A DNA stretch of 64,000 nt from Oxytricha trifallax. Its lineage: Eukaryota > Ciliophora > Spirotrichea > Sporadotrichida > Oxytrichidae. The stretch spans positions 53,431 through 117,430 of the forward strand of contig ARYC01000832.1 in assembly GCA_000711775.1 (NCBI GenBank). Reading direction: 5' to 3'. Positions 37,642 to 52,500 of this stretch are shown here, in pieces. Under the pieces are notes generated by a model. It saw only the letters and a list, made by a program, of their open reading frames with translations, made no database searches and was not told the DNA's origin. How positions within the stretch are numbered: position 1 is the stretch's first letter; each line of letters opens with the position of its first letter. Position numbers and translations under genes: made by a program.

Positions 37642-40355
37642 TCATTTGTGATGATCTCCCTTCAAAGGATGACTATTATGAATTAAATAATATTATTTTT
37701 ATTTTTATAGATGATTATATATTAATATCTTCAAAAGTCTTTATAGTATAGAAAACAATAAATAATAGTATATTTTTAATAGTGCCAATCCTCACCGTTT
37801 CCATCACCTCCACCATTCTCTTATTTATTCTTACGGTTTTATTATTTTTAAGCTTTTGATGTTCTTTGATAATTCTTTTTCTGCAAATCTTTTAAATAGT
37901 CTTTCAAATCTATCAAGTTTGATTATACGATAGAAAAAATTATTGAAATTTTAATTAAAAAATAATCAATCTTATGCTATTTCAATATTTAATTGCTAAA
38001 TAATCAATATTTTAGCAATACTTGTTGCCCTGTAGATTTTAAAGTTTGACATCACTCTTAATCTCTAGTATATCTTGGAATAAATCTCTCTCTTGGAGTG
38101 ATTTCAGTTCCTCAATCATTGCTTTTGTCAGTTTTGGCTTCTGTTTCAGTGCTTCTAAAGCGATTCCTTTACTTGATTCATTCAGGTTTCCATCATTGTT
38201 ATCATCCTGTTCATTCTCATCTTAACTGCCTTCACCACTCTCGCTGTCTTCTCCGTTGTTTCTCTTTCGCTTTCTAGGTCTATTATCATCCTCATCTTCA
38301 TAATTCGAGTTGAAATATATAAATAAATAAACAGTAAAAACGATTGATTTTTATGAAGATATATTTTTAACTTTTCATCATACAAATCAGCATCATTCTT
38401 TTTATCATCAGCTGCAATAGTTGACCCATTCAAATCCAAAAAATATTATTTAACATATAATAAGTAATATATAAAATTCTTAATTTATATGCCTTTTACT
38501 ACAAAATTAATATTAAATCATTTTACTATACATCTTTGCATTTAATACAAATTTTCTCAAGAATGATAAGCTATCAATATTTATATCACAGTAATTTTTA
38601 TAATTTAAATGAAAATTATCTTCTTTTATAAATTAAATTATAAAGACCATATTATATACAAAGACTTTAATATATATATATATATAATTCTAATTAGTTT
38701 TTACTATATTAAAGCTATCTTAGTTATGAAAAAAAAACATTTACATGGTTCAATACTAATAGTAATATTTTTTCTAGATTATTAGCAACTATAACTTTAT
38801 CTACAATTTATTAAATATATTTATATATAATTACACAAAAGTAATTTTAAATACAATATAAATAGTAAAATTATTATTTTTTATGTTTTTTTATTAATAT
38901 GACTCACTTTATTATCTTTCTGCACGAAGTCATTAACAGCTCCATCCTCATCGTAATGCATGCTATTCTCGAATTCTTTAACCTAGTCCACTGTCAATGT
39001 AGAGTTTTGATCTCCATTTTTGAGACCACCACCAGTACCTCCTTGAGTATTTTACCCATTTGCCCCAAGACCCTTGGGTTCAACTGCAGCTATCAACGAG
39101 GTATTTTCTTCATCATTAATTGCTCGCACAACCTTCGGATTTAAGACAGTATTGTTGTAAAACTTATAGGCATAGTCATCAAAACTCATTGCACCTTTTG
39201 AAAAAGGGTTGTATACATATTCTCCTGCTGATCTTTTCAACAGTCCTCTAAACAGCTTTTGTGTTACATTTAATCTTAAATTTAAATAGAAACAAATGGA
39301 TATGTCTAAACACAAAATAGATATTAAAATAATATTTTGAATGAGTCGCTCAGCAACTAAAGCATAAAGTTATTCAAAAATAATGATTTACCTTTCTAAA
39401 ATCTTTAGCTCTGACGATTCGCAAATCCTCATCGTTCGCATCAATCGCCGTCTTCATATTCGGATCTCTGGGGCAATCCTATGCCCTGTGTCCTTTTTCT
39501 TTGCAGCAATAGCATCTAGCGTTTTTGTTTTTCAAAGCCACATCACTCTCCTCTTGCTATTCCATATCTTCATCTTCGTCTTCTTTTGAAACATGCTTTG
39601 AGAATTTACAGCCTGGTGCATCTTTCGTGGCTTTACCACAGCACCACCACATTTCACCTCCAAACTCAGACTACAAATAAAAGTTAAAATACACATGCCA
39701 CACATTTAAAATTCTATTTAAGTTTCTTAGCTTACCCTATGTGTACGGCATGACCAATTAAAGTTCTCCTTCTCAAGGTATTCCTTCCCACATTACTTGC
39801 AAATTTTCTGATTAATGTTGAAATTCCTGCGATTTTTAAGTTTCTGAATTCTCTATCTCATCTTATCTCTCTCATTCTAGAGTGCTTTGACTTGCTTATC
39901 TAACTTGGAGAAGTCTTCCTTCCATTTATTAGCCTCTGCCTCTGCGTTTTTGAAATCTGTGTCTAATTGATTCATTCTTTCTTTCAAAACTAAAACCATT
40001 TTTTCTTTGTCTTCTTAAATCTTTTTTAGAGATTTGGCTAACTCTTTGACATCCAATCTACTCTTGTCCCTTTCCACAATCGCCTATACAATAAAATTGT
40101 TAAATACAAGTCAAATTCCAGAAATGATAATGGAATTAAAAATTTATATGAGCTTACCGATTATAGTTCAGAATTGTTGATGTCTCTCTCAAACATTAAA
40201 TCGTCAAATTTCTTTCTCATTTAATCTAGTTCAATTTTCACTTTGTCAGCATGTTTCTTTCCTTCACCCAAAAATGAAATTGCATCATAAAGTCTCACTA
40301 ATTAATCTCCCATGATATCACTTTCCATTCTCAATAAACTTGATTGGTATTTCAT
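37642..40355 (-). CDS. coiled-coil protein with CHORD-like Cys/His domain and CCHC zinc knuckle
   Basis: Starts MKYQSSLLRMESDIMGDQLV; an N-terminal coiled coil spans about 39840-40350. A Cys/His domain follows, ICKQCGKEYLEKENFNWSC, RTHR, GGEMWWCCGK and PGCKFSKH; its spacing resembles a CHORD zinc-binding module. Then an acidic stretch and a CCHC knuckle (CYCCKEKGHRAQDCP, about 39490-39530). After an intron come LFRGLLKRSAGEYVYNPF and a charged C-terminal half with KRKRNNGEDSESGEG and LKDYLKDLQKKNYQ. One intron lies at about 40085-40157. The 510-bp IES at 38402 interrupts the charged region. Zinc and possibly nucleic-acid binding inferred; the biological role is unknown. Exact stop uncertain. 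Confidence 0.7.
38402..38911. other. long IES (510 bp), pointer TTATC
   Basis: TTATC at 38402-38406 and 38912-38916. Removal gives NDFVQKDKKNDADLYDEK in frame. The interior is extremely AT-rich, including a (TA)n run at 38671-38686, and holds no plausible frame. The donor-like GTGAGT at the edge was tested as an intron and fails phase. Confidence 0.75.
38671..38686. repeat. (TA)n microsatellite
   Basis: Eight TA units inside the 510-bp IES. A second, similar tract lies at 58409-58424. Simple repeats in eliminated or spacer DNA; no further meaning inferred. Confidence 0.8.
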
Positions 40356-40397
40356 CTTCTTATAATTATTAATAAATATAATGATCTTTAATTATAC

Positions 40398-43300
40398 TCA
40401 TTTAAGCACCCAATCTATTAAATTAATGTATATCTCTAAAAATTAAAATATCATCTCAATAAGTTAATTCTTAAGCTTCTCGTTTTTAACCTTAGCCTAC
40501 TACAATTACTCACTAAACGTCTTTCTATTGCTTTCATTAATAAGTAGTAGCCCATTTTATTATGTAACTTGCTAGTTTAATCTATCTATTTAGAGTTACA
40601 GAGCATTTTTATCTGTGAATTATTAAGAAATCAGGGATTTTTACAGTTTTTATTTCAGTTTTGATTGGCAAGTTAAGTTCTCTTGAGATTTCAAGTTTTT
40701 ATTTAGATTGTGATATTATAGCTCAAGATAAAGTATTAAAAACTGCATGAAAAAAAAATTGAAAAATAAAAGTGATAAATTCTTAAATTGATGTGTTTTA
40801 ATATTAAATAAATCTGTTGTATAATTATTCGATGTTATTAACCAAGATAGCTATTTGATTAATCATGATTCATAATAAATTATATATTCCAGTTTAAGAG
40901 CACACAAAATTAGGATTTTCCACACTTAAATTTTACATTTCTTCCAAAAGCTAAGCTTTTGTTTCGATTTATAACTTCTATTGACTTATCAAGACTTTTT
41001 CTTGATTTGCCAAGATAATTTACTATCTAATTTTCTTAAGTTATTGCTTATGCGTATCATTTGACTACAAATTTTAAGTTTATACTGTACTTTTGGGTTA
41101 AATTTATTGTTAATTTTGATTTATACTCTCTATTTCCTAATCATTCTTAATTCTGACATCTATGTCTATCTTAAAATTGTTTAACAATTTCGAAGATGTT
41201 CTTAGGTTGTCTTCATTTGACTTAATTTACGCTTCTTGTGCTTAAATGTGACTTTATGGGATTTTTTCTTAAGCAAATTGATTGTTATTTTTGATAAAGG
41301 AATTTTTAATTTTAACGTTTGATTTCTTTCTTTTTACTATGAAATTTTACCTCTCAATAACCTATCGTTGAGACTCATTTTATAACTAGGGTTGAGTTAT
41401 AACATTAGCATCAGGATGTATCTATAAATATTCCAGAATAAAAACAAAAATGTAAAAAAACAAATTTTTTAGGTTTAATTGGATAAAATATAAACATTGA
41501 ACTGATCCTTTTTAGCAATATTCATGGTTGTAAACTTATTAGATTTCTTCATTCTATCTTTCTTAATTATTGCTCTATGACTTTTAATTTTCTTATGATT
41601 AGCTTTTAATCTGGCTCCTCATCTATTCTCTTAGTTTCTCTTTATATTTACACTCATATTGATCTTTAAGTTATTGCAGAAATTTAATAGCATTGTCTTT
41701 GTTAACAATTTTATTGCTTTCAAGTTAGTAAACTTCCTGATTTTAATTTCCGCCTGGGACATTATTCTTGATTTATGCTTGGGAAGTGTTTGACTTTTTC
41801 AAATTTATTTGATTGAATGTTTTTGAGACAGCGATTTGTCTTTAATTTACAACATATTTTGAAGATAAAGGTTTAATGAGGCTTTTAGAGATTTATACTT
41901 AGGTGGTATCATTAATTTAAGGGTTATTTATTTAATTTTAATCTTCTTTATCAATCAATAAAATTAATTTGAACTAAAATTAATTGGTTATAAATAAATT
42001 CTCAGTTTAACTGTAAAATAATGCCATTGTTTTCACTAAAATTATTTTTAATTTTTTAATTTATTGTTGTATTTATTAACATCTGCTTATTACAGAAAGA
42101 AAAATTAAAAGAGGTTTTACCTTGAAAAGTTGCAATATTATTTATATAAATATATTCCTAAAATTCAATAATCTATTGACATGATATTTTAATTTGAAAA
42201 GTATAGAGCAAACTAATAAAATTATTTTTCTAAAAAAATATATTTTTATTAACATTAGACTGAATAGAGCTTGTTGTCATATTGAGTTATAATGTATCAA
42301 TAGAATCATTCAAATTTCCCAAATATAAGTCCCCTCTTAACCTTCTAAAACCCCCTTAAGCAGTTTAACTTCTACTGGTTTTGCTAATTAAAGTTTACTC
42401 CTAATCTTATAAATTGAAATGCTAAATACTGCTATCAATAATTTCAGATAGTTTTTGGGGTTTCAACAAGTAATTTCCACTCTGAAATTATTGAATCTGT
42501 TAATTGAAGTTTGATCTATCTTATCTAAATAGTTATTGAGAACTTTTAACCCTTGTAGAATTATGGCTTTAATTAAAAACATTATCAATTCTGCTTGAAA
42601 ATGGAAGTTAAGGTTAACTTATAATCATAGACTAAGAAATGTCAAATTAAGATTCATTCGAAGATTTGTTTGCATTTAGGAATTTGAACTAAGTAGAAAA
42701 TAATTTCTAACTGCTGTTATTAACAACTTAAGATTAGTTTACTTTTAATCTGTTAAAATTTCTAGAAAATTCTCTATTAAAACTCTTTAAATTTACTTTT
42801 CCAGAATTTGATAGCTAAGCTTTTAAATTTTACAACTTGAGATTCTTACTTTAATTGAAACTTTATTCGTTACTTTAATAGAATTTACGAGATATTCTAG
42901 CTTGTTTCTTGTCTACAGATTCAGAGTTTATATTGAATTTTTCTCTGATACATATATCATATATTCCCTAAACTTGCTTCTTCCTCTAATCAAATAAGTT
43001 TTACTTCTCTTCCATGATTTAACTTTTAGATATATCAAATTTTGACATTTTATCAACCTAACTACTCTGTAAAACCCTGTCATTACTATTTAATAGTTGA
43101 TTTAGATAGTTGCTAAGATATTTCTACTGTTAGACTGGCTAATCTTAATTTTATTGGGGGAGTATTTAACTTTTGCTGAGATCAGATTCATAAAAAGATT
43201 TGTAGGATTTTGCCAGATCTACAATCCCAGGGCTTATGCTATTTTAGCTTTTATCGACTTTTATCTTACTCTCACCATTTATCTATAAAAGACTATATAA

Positions 43301-43923
43301 AACCCTAAAAATTATACAACAAAGTTTCCTAAATTATTAACATCATACTTGCATCGTTTCTTTAATTTTGCAAATCTCTTTTTTATTTAATCTTTTTAAT
43401 CACTACTTGATGAAACTGGGTCTTCTCTTCCTGCTCTATGACTCATGTAATTATTCATTTACATGTTTTTATAATAAATTAAGTTGGGTTCAACTAGCTC
43501 CTAATTTTTGTTTTTTTATATAAACATGAAGTTTTTTACTGCTAATGGTTAGAAATTTTATGAACACAATTCATTATATTTCTGGCGATGATTTTGAGAA
43601 TTACTCAAAATTTATTGATATGAATCAGCATCATTTATGTTTATATTATTATATATATTTTTTAATTAGATTTAAATCTCGAATAAATTCACGAAAACCC
43701 TAATATTACATAAAAAACTATTTTTATTATTTTTCCTTATATTGATGATATTGTTTTTGTAAGTTGTTTTATACTTCAACGGCTTCTGTTGTTAATGAGA
43801 ATCAGCTGACTTATTTAGATTGTCTATGTTTTTATTTGGACTACTTATCCTGTTTTCATAACAATTTTTGGAGTTAAATTACTCCGTTTAAGCCGCCTAT
43901 CTATTAAAATCATTTCTAGACAT
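40398..43923 (-). CDS. Gln/Ser-rich coiled-coil protein, unknown
   Basis: Starts MSRNDFNRQAAQTEQFNSKN and joins across a 288-bp IES to MQMNNYMSHRAGREDPVSSS. It continues as one very long frame rich in Gln, Ser, Asn and Lys (about 43270-42240) with a coiled-coil C-terminal part (LQQLKDQYECKYKEKLREQM; ENLTCQSKLKQKLQKS; EQLQQAKVKNEKLKNQLIEM), ending IDWVLK-TGA. An intron lies at about 43282-43347. Other AT-rich breaks (42000-42240, 41390-41500, 40740-40920) are not resolved. The stop is 43 bp from the start of the next minus-strand gene. No known domain. Confidence 0.65.
43464..43751. other. IES (288 bp), pointer TGTTTTT
   Basis: TGTTTTT at 43464-43470 and 43752-43758. Excision joins KYKTTYKN to MQMNNYMSHRAGRED in frame. 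This moves the gene start from the ATG at 43464 to 43923. Confidence 0.8.
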
Positions 43924-44504
43924 GAAATAATTTCAAGATTAATTTTTATTTTTACTTTTTTAAAGGGATTTGTATATATTATGTTTAGAGTTTTATTTGT
44001 AGATCTCATTTTTATTTGAAGAGTACTTTATTTCACCGATTAAACTTTACTAGGTGTCAGTGTAATATTATTATCGATATATTGTGAATTTATTATAAAA
44101 TATCAATGTATGAAAATAAATTAGTAGTGTTTGCATTAATTGTTTAATCATTAGATAATTTAAGATCACTTATAGATTACTGCAAGTATACTTAAGGTGT
44201 CTAAATCTTAATTAAGTTTATTTAATCAAATTGTCTGAGTGCACCATATAATTATAAAATAATTCTAATATAATTTTACATTAAAAACAGTGTAAAATTA
44301 ATTAATTATATTGAGTAAATTTCTGATTCTCCTCCATTATCTTAATTGTCTATTTTATTTATATTACAATCGCCTAGTAATGGTTTCTTTTTAATTGACT
44401 ATTTTAAAATTTTCTTGATTTTTATCTAAATAACTTTTACTCTTATAATATAATATGAGTAAGTAAGCTTAGAAAATATAAATATTGTTAATTTTAATTT
44501 CAAA
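43924..44504. other. AT-rich divergent intergenic region
   Basis: About 580 bp between the starts of a minus-strand and a plus-strand gene. No frame, repeat or RNA signal was seen; promoters of both genes are expected here, but no motif is recognisable. Confidence 0.5.
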
Positions 44505-46180
44505 ATGCCTTTAAAATTAAGAGATTTATTCAGCGATGACTTGGATAGAGTGTTCGCTTATCGCACCTCAAGATTTGTCATTATTAAGGATGTGTGGCTT
44601 GGCTGTGCTCATAAATTATTTTCTTTAAAAAATTGAACTATTTTAATGAGATATGGAATAATGAATGGTACATTACTTTTATAAATTAGTACAAGTAGTG
44701 ATCTTACTATATGTACTGTGCTATGCTTTGTTTTACAATGAGGGCTATATTAAGAAAGAATTCACTACTGGCACTACTTTGATGGTTAGAGATGGGGGAG
44801 AAATAGTTATTGGCACAAAAGGCACAGGTAATTTACATTTCTCTTATACCTGCTGTATTTTATGAATAAGTGTTCTATTAATAAATCTTAAGAAAGTATA
44901 TTAACAATATTACTATAGAGAGGTATTTTGATCACGGAATGGTGATGTAGCCAGTTGAAGACACGAAAGGGTTCTTTTTCGCAACTAAGTAAGCATAAAA
45001 TGAGAAATAAAATACAAGATAGAATTACGATTACTGGTGATTAGGAATAAGGCACTTGCTCCAATAATCGTGAATGCAAATTACATTAAATTACAAATAA
45101 TAATTTTATATTTTTTCTCTAACTATTATTAAGGTAGAAAGACTCATCTTATGATTTGGATTTTACTGGGCACCATCCTTTCTCATGACAAAATCCTTCT
45201 ATACACTTTCCGCCTAATTATGAATTGCATTAGCTATCTTCCTTGCATTCACTATTATTGAAAACTATTCTAATTCAAAATTTTATAATAAATTTAACTT
45301 TAATAACGAGTCTTTCTACCTTAATCCAAATATTTTCAATGTCTGGTTCAAAGGCTCAGTAAATTTCCCAGAACTTGGAAAGAAAACTTTATAGTAAACT
45401 AGTTTATTCACTAATTTTTAAAGCACTAATTTAGATGTCTAGAAACCAAGGAAGTATCCTAAGTCCCAAGCTACTTAATTCTCTGTAACTGATATAGTGA
45501 GTCAAATGGATGAGAATAACTATTTTGATTATCAAGCAATAAGAGATTCTGGGGCAATAGTACATGCTGCTTTTACTTGGGAGTGTAGTGTTGGGCATCC
45601 ATGCTACCCTTTCTTAAGTGTTAAGAATGTACTTAGAAATCATAATTAAATTAAAAAGATAAGTCCTGTTTCTGCTAAAACCTCTGGATAAAATCTTACA
45701 TAAGCAGGTGGTATAAATGAAACTTAACTATTGGTTGAGACATAGAGAGAATTGCAGAAATTTTCTGGATTTGAAACTGTTTAGTACCAATATTTCAAAG
45801 TACCTGAGAGTGGCTAACTTAGACGAACCGAATACATTAAGTCAGGTATCAAATTTATGATTGAGACAAAGGGGGTTGGTAGAAAACTTGCTGTGGATTC
45901 TATAATTCTATAACTTTCTCTTGGAATGGCTCTACTAAAACTTGCAGTAATAATTGTAGACTTTTTCATGCTCTATATATTCCCAAGTAAGTTAAGAGAA
46001 GTATTTATACAAATTTAATGTTTAGAACGAGAATTATATGCAAGAGAAAAGTACATGAAGACAGAAGACTTTAGCGAGTTTGAAGAGCGTAAAAAACATG
46101 AAGAAGAAGAGAAAGAAAGAAGAAAAATTCGTAGACGTAGAAGAAAGTAAAGAAGAAGCGATGACGAAGATGATTTATGA
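44505..46180 (+). CDS. P2X-type ATP-gated cation channel
   Basis: P2X receptors are trimeric channels with two membrane helices and a Cys-rich ectodomain. N-terminus RTSRFVIIKDVWLGCAHKLV leads into the first helix (QVVILLYVLCYALFYNEGYI), then the conserved FFFATKITITGDQEQGTCSN at the usual ectodomain position, FNVWFKGSVNFPEL, AIVHAAFTWECSVGHPCYPF, and LRRTEYIKSGIKFMIETKGV before the second helix (IILQLSLGMALLKLAVIIVD). Charged Arg-rich tail (KIRRRRRKQRRSDDEDDL-TGA). A 34-nt intron (about 44989-45022) and other introns near 44827-44918 and 45987-46027 restore the frame. In-frame TGA at 45186-45188 and an unresolved break near 45250. Family assignment is good. Confidence 0.82.
44611..44680. other. 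IES, pointer ATAAATTA
   Basis: The 8-bp repeat ATAAATTA at 44611-44618 and 44681-44688. Removing 70 bp gives VWLGCAHKLVQVVILLYV of the P2X-like gene in frame. Confidence 0.9.
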
Positions 46181-46317
46181 CAATTTTATAGCCATTTTAA
46201 AACTTGGATTTTACTTTAATTAGACATATTACTTTTACTTGTAAACTTTACTTATTAAATTAAGAGTGTCGAATATCCAGTTCGGAAGTCTAATCTGAAG
46301 TAATTATCATTTAATGT

Positions 46318-47021
46318 TCAGCTGAATTTCTTCTTTTGATATTGCTTAATGAGATAATTTTTAAGATCAACATCACTCTTGTCAATTTCTCCTAGAGCTA
46401 GCTTGGTGATTGTTTAGGCATCTTAATTATCTGCCCCAGACTCGAGTCTCTTTAAGTAAGCATGAACTAGCTCTGGCTCTCTTCTGATTTCATCGGCGCT
46501 TGCCTTTCTTTGGAATTCGGCATTTCTTACGTATTGAGTCCACAAGTCTCTAATGAGGTATGGGTCTTTGGTAGATTCATCCTTTAATGGAGAGAGTTCT
46601 TGATTAAGTCTTTTTAAGGTTCTTCTCAAATACTCGTCATCCTTGATTTTGTGGGCGAAAGTTTGCAAGATTTCAGTGTTCAACATAGCTTAATCTCTTG
46701 CAAGTTTCAAGGTTTTAGGTGTGCCAGTGAATTCAACCTAAAAGATTAATCTAAAAGCAAATATTTACTTGAATATATCTGCCGATACCATATCTCATTC
46801 CATCTTGAGCCTTCATAGTTTTTGAAATTACTCTGTCTCCTAAGTTATCGATTCCTCTAACAACACCTATGAATTTTATTAATCATTAATTCGACAATTT
46901 GTTAATTATCAATTAACTTACCTCCTTATTGAAGAATTGTTGTTGAGACATTTTTAACCAAGGTGGCCATAGCTTGTGATTCTCCGACTTTGCAGAGCAT
47001 TATCATTTCGTAAAATGGCAT
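46318..47021 (-). CDS. MRPS6: mitochondrial ribosomal protein bS6m
   Basis: Starts MPFYEMIMLCKVGESQAMA; GGVVRGIDNLGDRVISKTMK, GMRYGIGRYIQVEFTG and TPKTLKLARDQAMLNTEILQ match the bacterial/mitochondrial S6 fold (beta-alpha-beta with the conserved G-x-V-R-x-I-x-N-L-G-x-R block). A longer C-terminal extension (LRRTLKRLNQELSPLKDEST ... LIKQYQKKKFS-TGA) goes beyond bacterial S6. Two short GT-AG introns (about 46866-46920 and a 31-nt one near 46740-46770). No IES was needed. Clean coding throughout. Confidence 0.85.
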
Positions 47022-47660
47022 CTTTACTTATTATTAGAGGTTAATATTTAGGAGTGTAGGTATTTAAAGGTTTTTTTATTTGGTAAAATTTTAATTATAA
47101 AAAATATATCCATTTCTTCAATAAAATTTAGATGTCATTTTCATAGTATAAGGAACATCGAATATTTTGAAATTAAAAATATAAATAGAGTATTTTATTC
47201 ACAATTTTTTATGCTAATTTATTTTAAATCATTTGATATTTATTATATTTAACTCTACTTTAAACAAGTGTATATCATTACTTGTGATATATAACAAAAT
47301 TATTCAAATTGCAAATCTGTATGCAGAAATTTAAAATAATTATCAATTTGTTTTATCTCAATGTATATGTTATTAGATATCCATAAAAAGTTAGCAAATA
47401 TATTTTTCAAGTCATTATTTAGTCCTGAAAATTCCCTCTCTAATATTATAATTATAAATCAGACATTATTTAATTAATAATTTAACATTAGTAATCTCAA
47501 TTCTTTATCAATTATTCTTTACGAATATTTTAAGCATATCATAATTTGCTAAAATCTAAAACTTCTTAAAACTAAATAAGTAATTGATTTGTTGATTGTC
47601 TCTATCTTTAAAAATCGTATAATTAATTATTATAGACTTAAATCAATATAAATATATAAA
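47022..47660. other. AT-rich divergent intergenic region
   Basis: About 640 bp upstream of both bS6m (-) and the kinase (+). Very AT-rich; no frame or repeat found. Confidence 0.5.
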
Positions 47661-49236
<1,576 letters not shown>

Positions 49237-49584
49237 TCTTTATTGGTATGAAATTAAATTCATAAGTAATTTTAAGATTTCAATTTTGACACACAAATTT
49301 ATGGCAAGAAAGTCTAGCTAAAGTTTGGAATGTCATTCAAGCTAATACGATTGAAATAATTATATAAACTGTAGTAAAAGTAAATAAAAGTAAAAATATA
49401 CATATATAGTAATATTGTTTCAAGAATTACTATCATAGATCTCATTAGTTTGTACTTATATAGCTATAGATGCATTTTATAAAGAAATATATTAGAAAAT
49501 TATTAAAACTAATGCGCAAATAATTGTTTAAAATAGAAGGATTGGAAAAGTTTCTCATGAATCATGGAATGCATAACTTCAATT
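49237..49584. other. AT-rich spacer between convergent genes
   Basis: About 350 bp between two stop codons. No feature recognised. Confidence 0.45.
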
Positions 49585-52500
49585 TCAGATATTATGTTGT
49601 CTAATATTGTTGTTTTGGCAGTTAAAATAATTACCATTCGCTGATAATCCATTATCTTTTTAGTTATTATTAACCATCATGAATTAAGCTTTTGATACCT
49701 GATATTCATTCTCAACCTAATTAGTGAAATTACTTCTATTTAAAAGAGTTTATAACAATATTGTAGCTTACTTCAGTTTTTGCAAAGTTTTAGCTCTTCT
49801 GTTTTCAACATTAGGTGATGTGAAGCAGTCCTGTTTGCCTGAATGCTGTGCGGAAGCTCTATCTATATTTGGAGCTTGGCATCTATTACAATATTTTTAA
49901 TAAGAGAATTTAACTTACTTCAAATTAGTAGGCTCTGGAGATTTAACAGCTTCAAGTTTACTCTTTAATTAACTCAATTTATCATTGAAAGACTCTTTTT
50001 CCTTTTTAAAGCTGTTCAGGATGTCATTAATATTTCTCTTAGGATTTTTGCCCTCATTATACTCAATGGACTTCAATAGATTTTATGAAGGTAATGGTTA
50101 TTGTTAACTACTCTTTAAGTTGCTCTTTTCATTATTACTCTTGGTAACCTATTAATGATTGTAAGAACTCTTTGATGGAGTATAGGCTTCAAATTCTTAC
50201 TAGATATTCATGTCATAATTTACTGGATTCTTTCTAATTTCAAGATTGAATGGCAGCTTTGAATACTAGACAGGAGTCTTATTTGAGGGTTTAAGCACAG
50301 CCTGAGGCGAGTAAACTTAAAATTCTTTTTGAGAAGCTGATTGATGTATATTCACACTTGAAGTTTATGTGTTTGGATCATTGCTACTGTGATGTTTGTG
50401 AATCTGTCTTTGTTAAGAGAAAGCTAAATTTTGATAAGGTAGAGGTCCCTATGACTGAATTGTGTTATGCAAGAAGTTATTAAGTGAGTTCTAGGTAGAT
50501 TTGAAGTCCATTCCAAGACCATTTACTAAATTATCTGTTTCCTAAGTGTTTTACTTTGGATCGTTCTTAGGATTAACATAAGGATTGTTGACATAATAAC
50601 CACCGTTATTATGGAAAGATGTGTTTAAGTATTATAAATCTTCATCGATGTTATATTTGCCCTCTTAGAAATCATTAAATGTATCAAAGTGATGAGCTGG
50701 GTTTTATCTTACTTAGAATTCCTAGTTTTAATCCATTACTGGTGGTTTCTTAATAGAGCTCTACTCCACTGGTTATAGCATAATATACTTTTAAGGAGTT
50801 TTAGAATTGTTCGTTCCATATTGATTATAGTCACCAAATCTTTCATAGTTATGAGCCGAGTAATCCCTAGTTTATTGGTAATCAGATACTCTACTCACGT
50901 CATTCATGTTGTTCTATCCATTAGAGAGATATGGCTTTGTGTCATTAATGGGTTTAACAGGGCTTATATCGTTAATCAGAGCATTTGTATTAATTGACTT
51001 GGCTACGCTATACAATTGATTAGAATGACCAATGCTAATTTGCCTTGAATGAGATGCAGAATATTAAGTGCTGCTGGGGTGGTTAGGCTTTGAAATGGTG
51101 TGATTATTTATTTTCAAGATTGCATCACAAGCCATTTTAATCACTTAATCAAAGTTGAATTGATCAAATTAACTCCCTTATTTAGATTATTTAGATTATT
51201 TAGATTGCCTTAGTTCAGTCATATAACCCTCGTTTTATAGTGCCATAAGCAATTTGTTCTTTACCAATTTCAGTTTACTTTCCCACGAAGTATTACATTT
51301 CTCAACGTTCTCATCTTATTTTAATTTTTCTTCGTTTTAAGCATTTCTTTCCATAGTTATAAGTTCACGAAGTTCCTCATTTAGATTTGCAAGTCTTTTA
51401 GCCTTATCCGATTATTCTTGAATTTCTCTTTCACAATCAAATAATTCATAATATTAAGCTGTTAATAACTTATCTACTTTACGTGAATGTAATAGTTGTT
51501 CCTTGCATTCCTCTATTTCTTTGCTTAAACTGTCAATCTTACTTTTCATTGAACTCATTTCACTGCTCATTAATTAATTTTCGTCTTACAAGCCTAAATT
51601 CTGTTCAGTAACCTCCAAATATCTCGCCTCTTAAATTTATTACTGAGATAAAACTTTATCATAGTCATTTTTCATCATTGAAATATCTAACTATAAAACT
51701 GACTTTTCCTTCTCTAAATTTTCAACTCTCTCCTCATATTCAAATAGTTTGTCTAGGGCTTTGTTTAGATTTTACTATAGCTCTTAATTTGCTTGAGTGT
51801 TAATATTATTGCTTAAGTTATGATTCATGTTTTAAATATTCCCGAATCTCAAGCCATTTTAGAAGCCTAAATTGTGACTTGAATTTATGGATCTGTCAAG
51901 AGACTTGATTTGTTATGATTTTCTGATATTATAATGCACTGAAGAGTCTATATCGTAATTTTCATTACCAAATGTAGTACACCCTCCTGGTGACCTTCCT
52001 CCAGATTTCTATCTATGTTTTTTCTACTACTTTCTTTCTCTTTTTTAAATGATTTTCTCGTAATCTTGCAATTTGATTTTTAGTTCAATGACTTGCTACT
52101 CAAGAGTAAAGACTTCTTCGTTTTACTTATGATTTAAATATATACTTATTATATAATTATTATAAGTATCATTGTTACAATGTATAAATTAAAGTATGAG
52201 TGGACTTATTTCCATTTGCTAATGAAGATTTCTCAGATTATTTCTTAAGCAATTTTAGTATTTATGCAGATATCCCGTCTAGAGCTTGCATTTCAACGAA
52301 TTCTTTTTACAGATTGAAGTATTAAGTTAAAGTGTTTTTGTTCAGATTTCTCAATTCATCAAGCACTTTGTTATCTTCATTCAATATTAATAGTAGTTCA
52401 ATAATGAATAAAGTAAATTGGAAAATTTTGAAAATTATAGTATAAATTATTTTAGATTTTCTGTCTGGTCATTGCTAAAAACAGTGTCTAATTAAATGAA

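Noticed and set aside
37317..37859. Plus-strand frame with signal peptide, Cys-containing region and C-terminal membrane helix
   Set aside because: The hydrophobic end is antisense to the acidic tail (NGEDWHY) of the minus-strand gene, and the rest is AT-rich; kept only as a spacer note.
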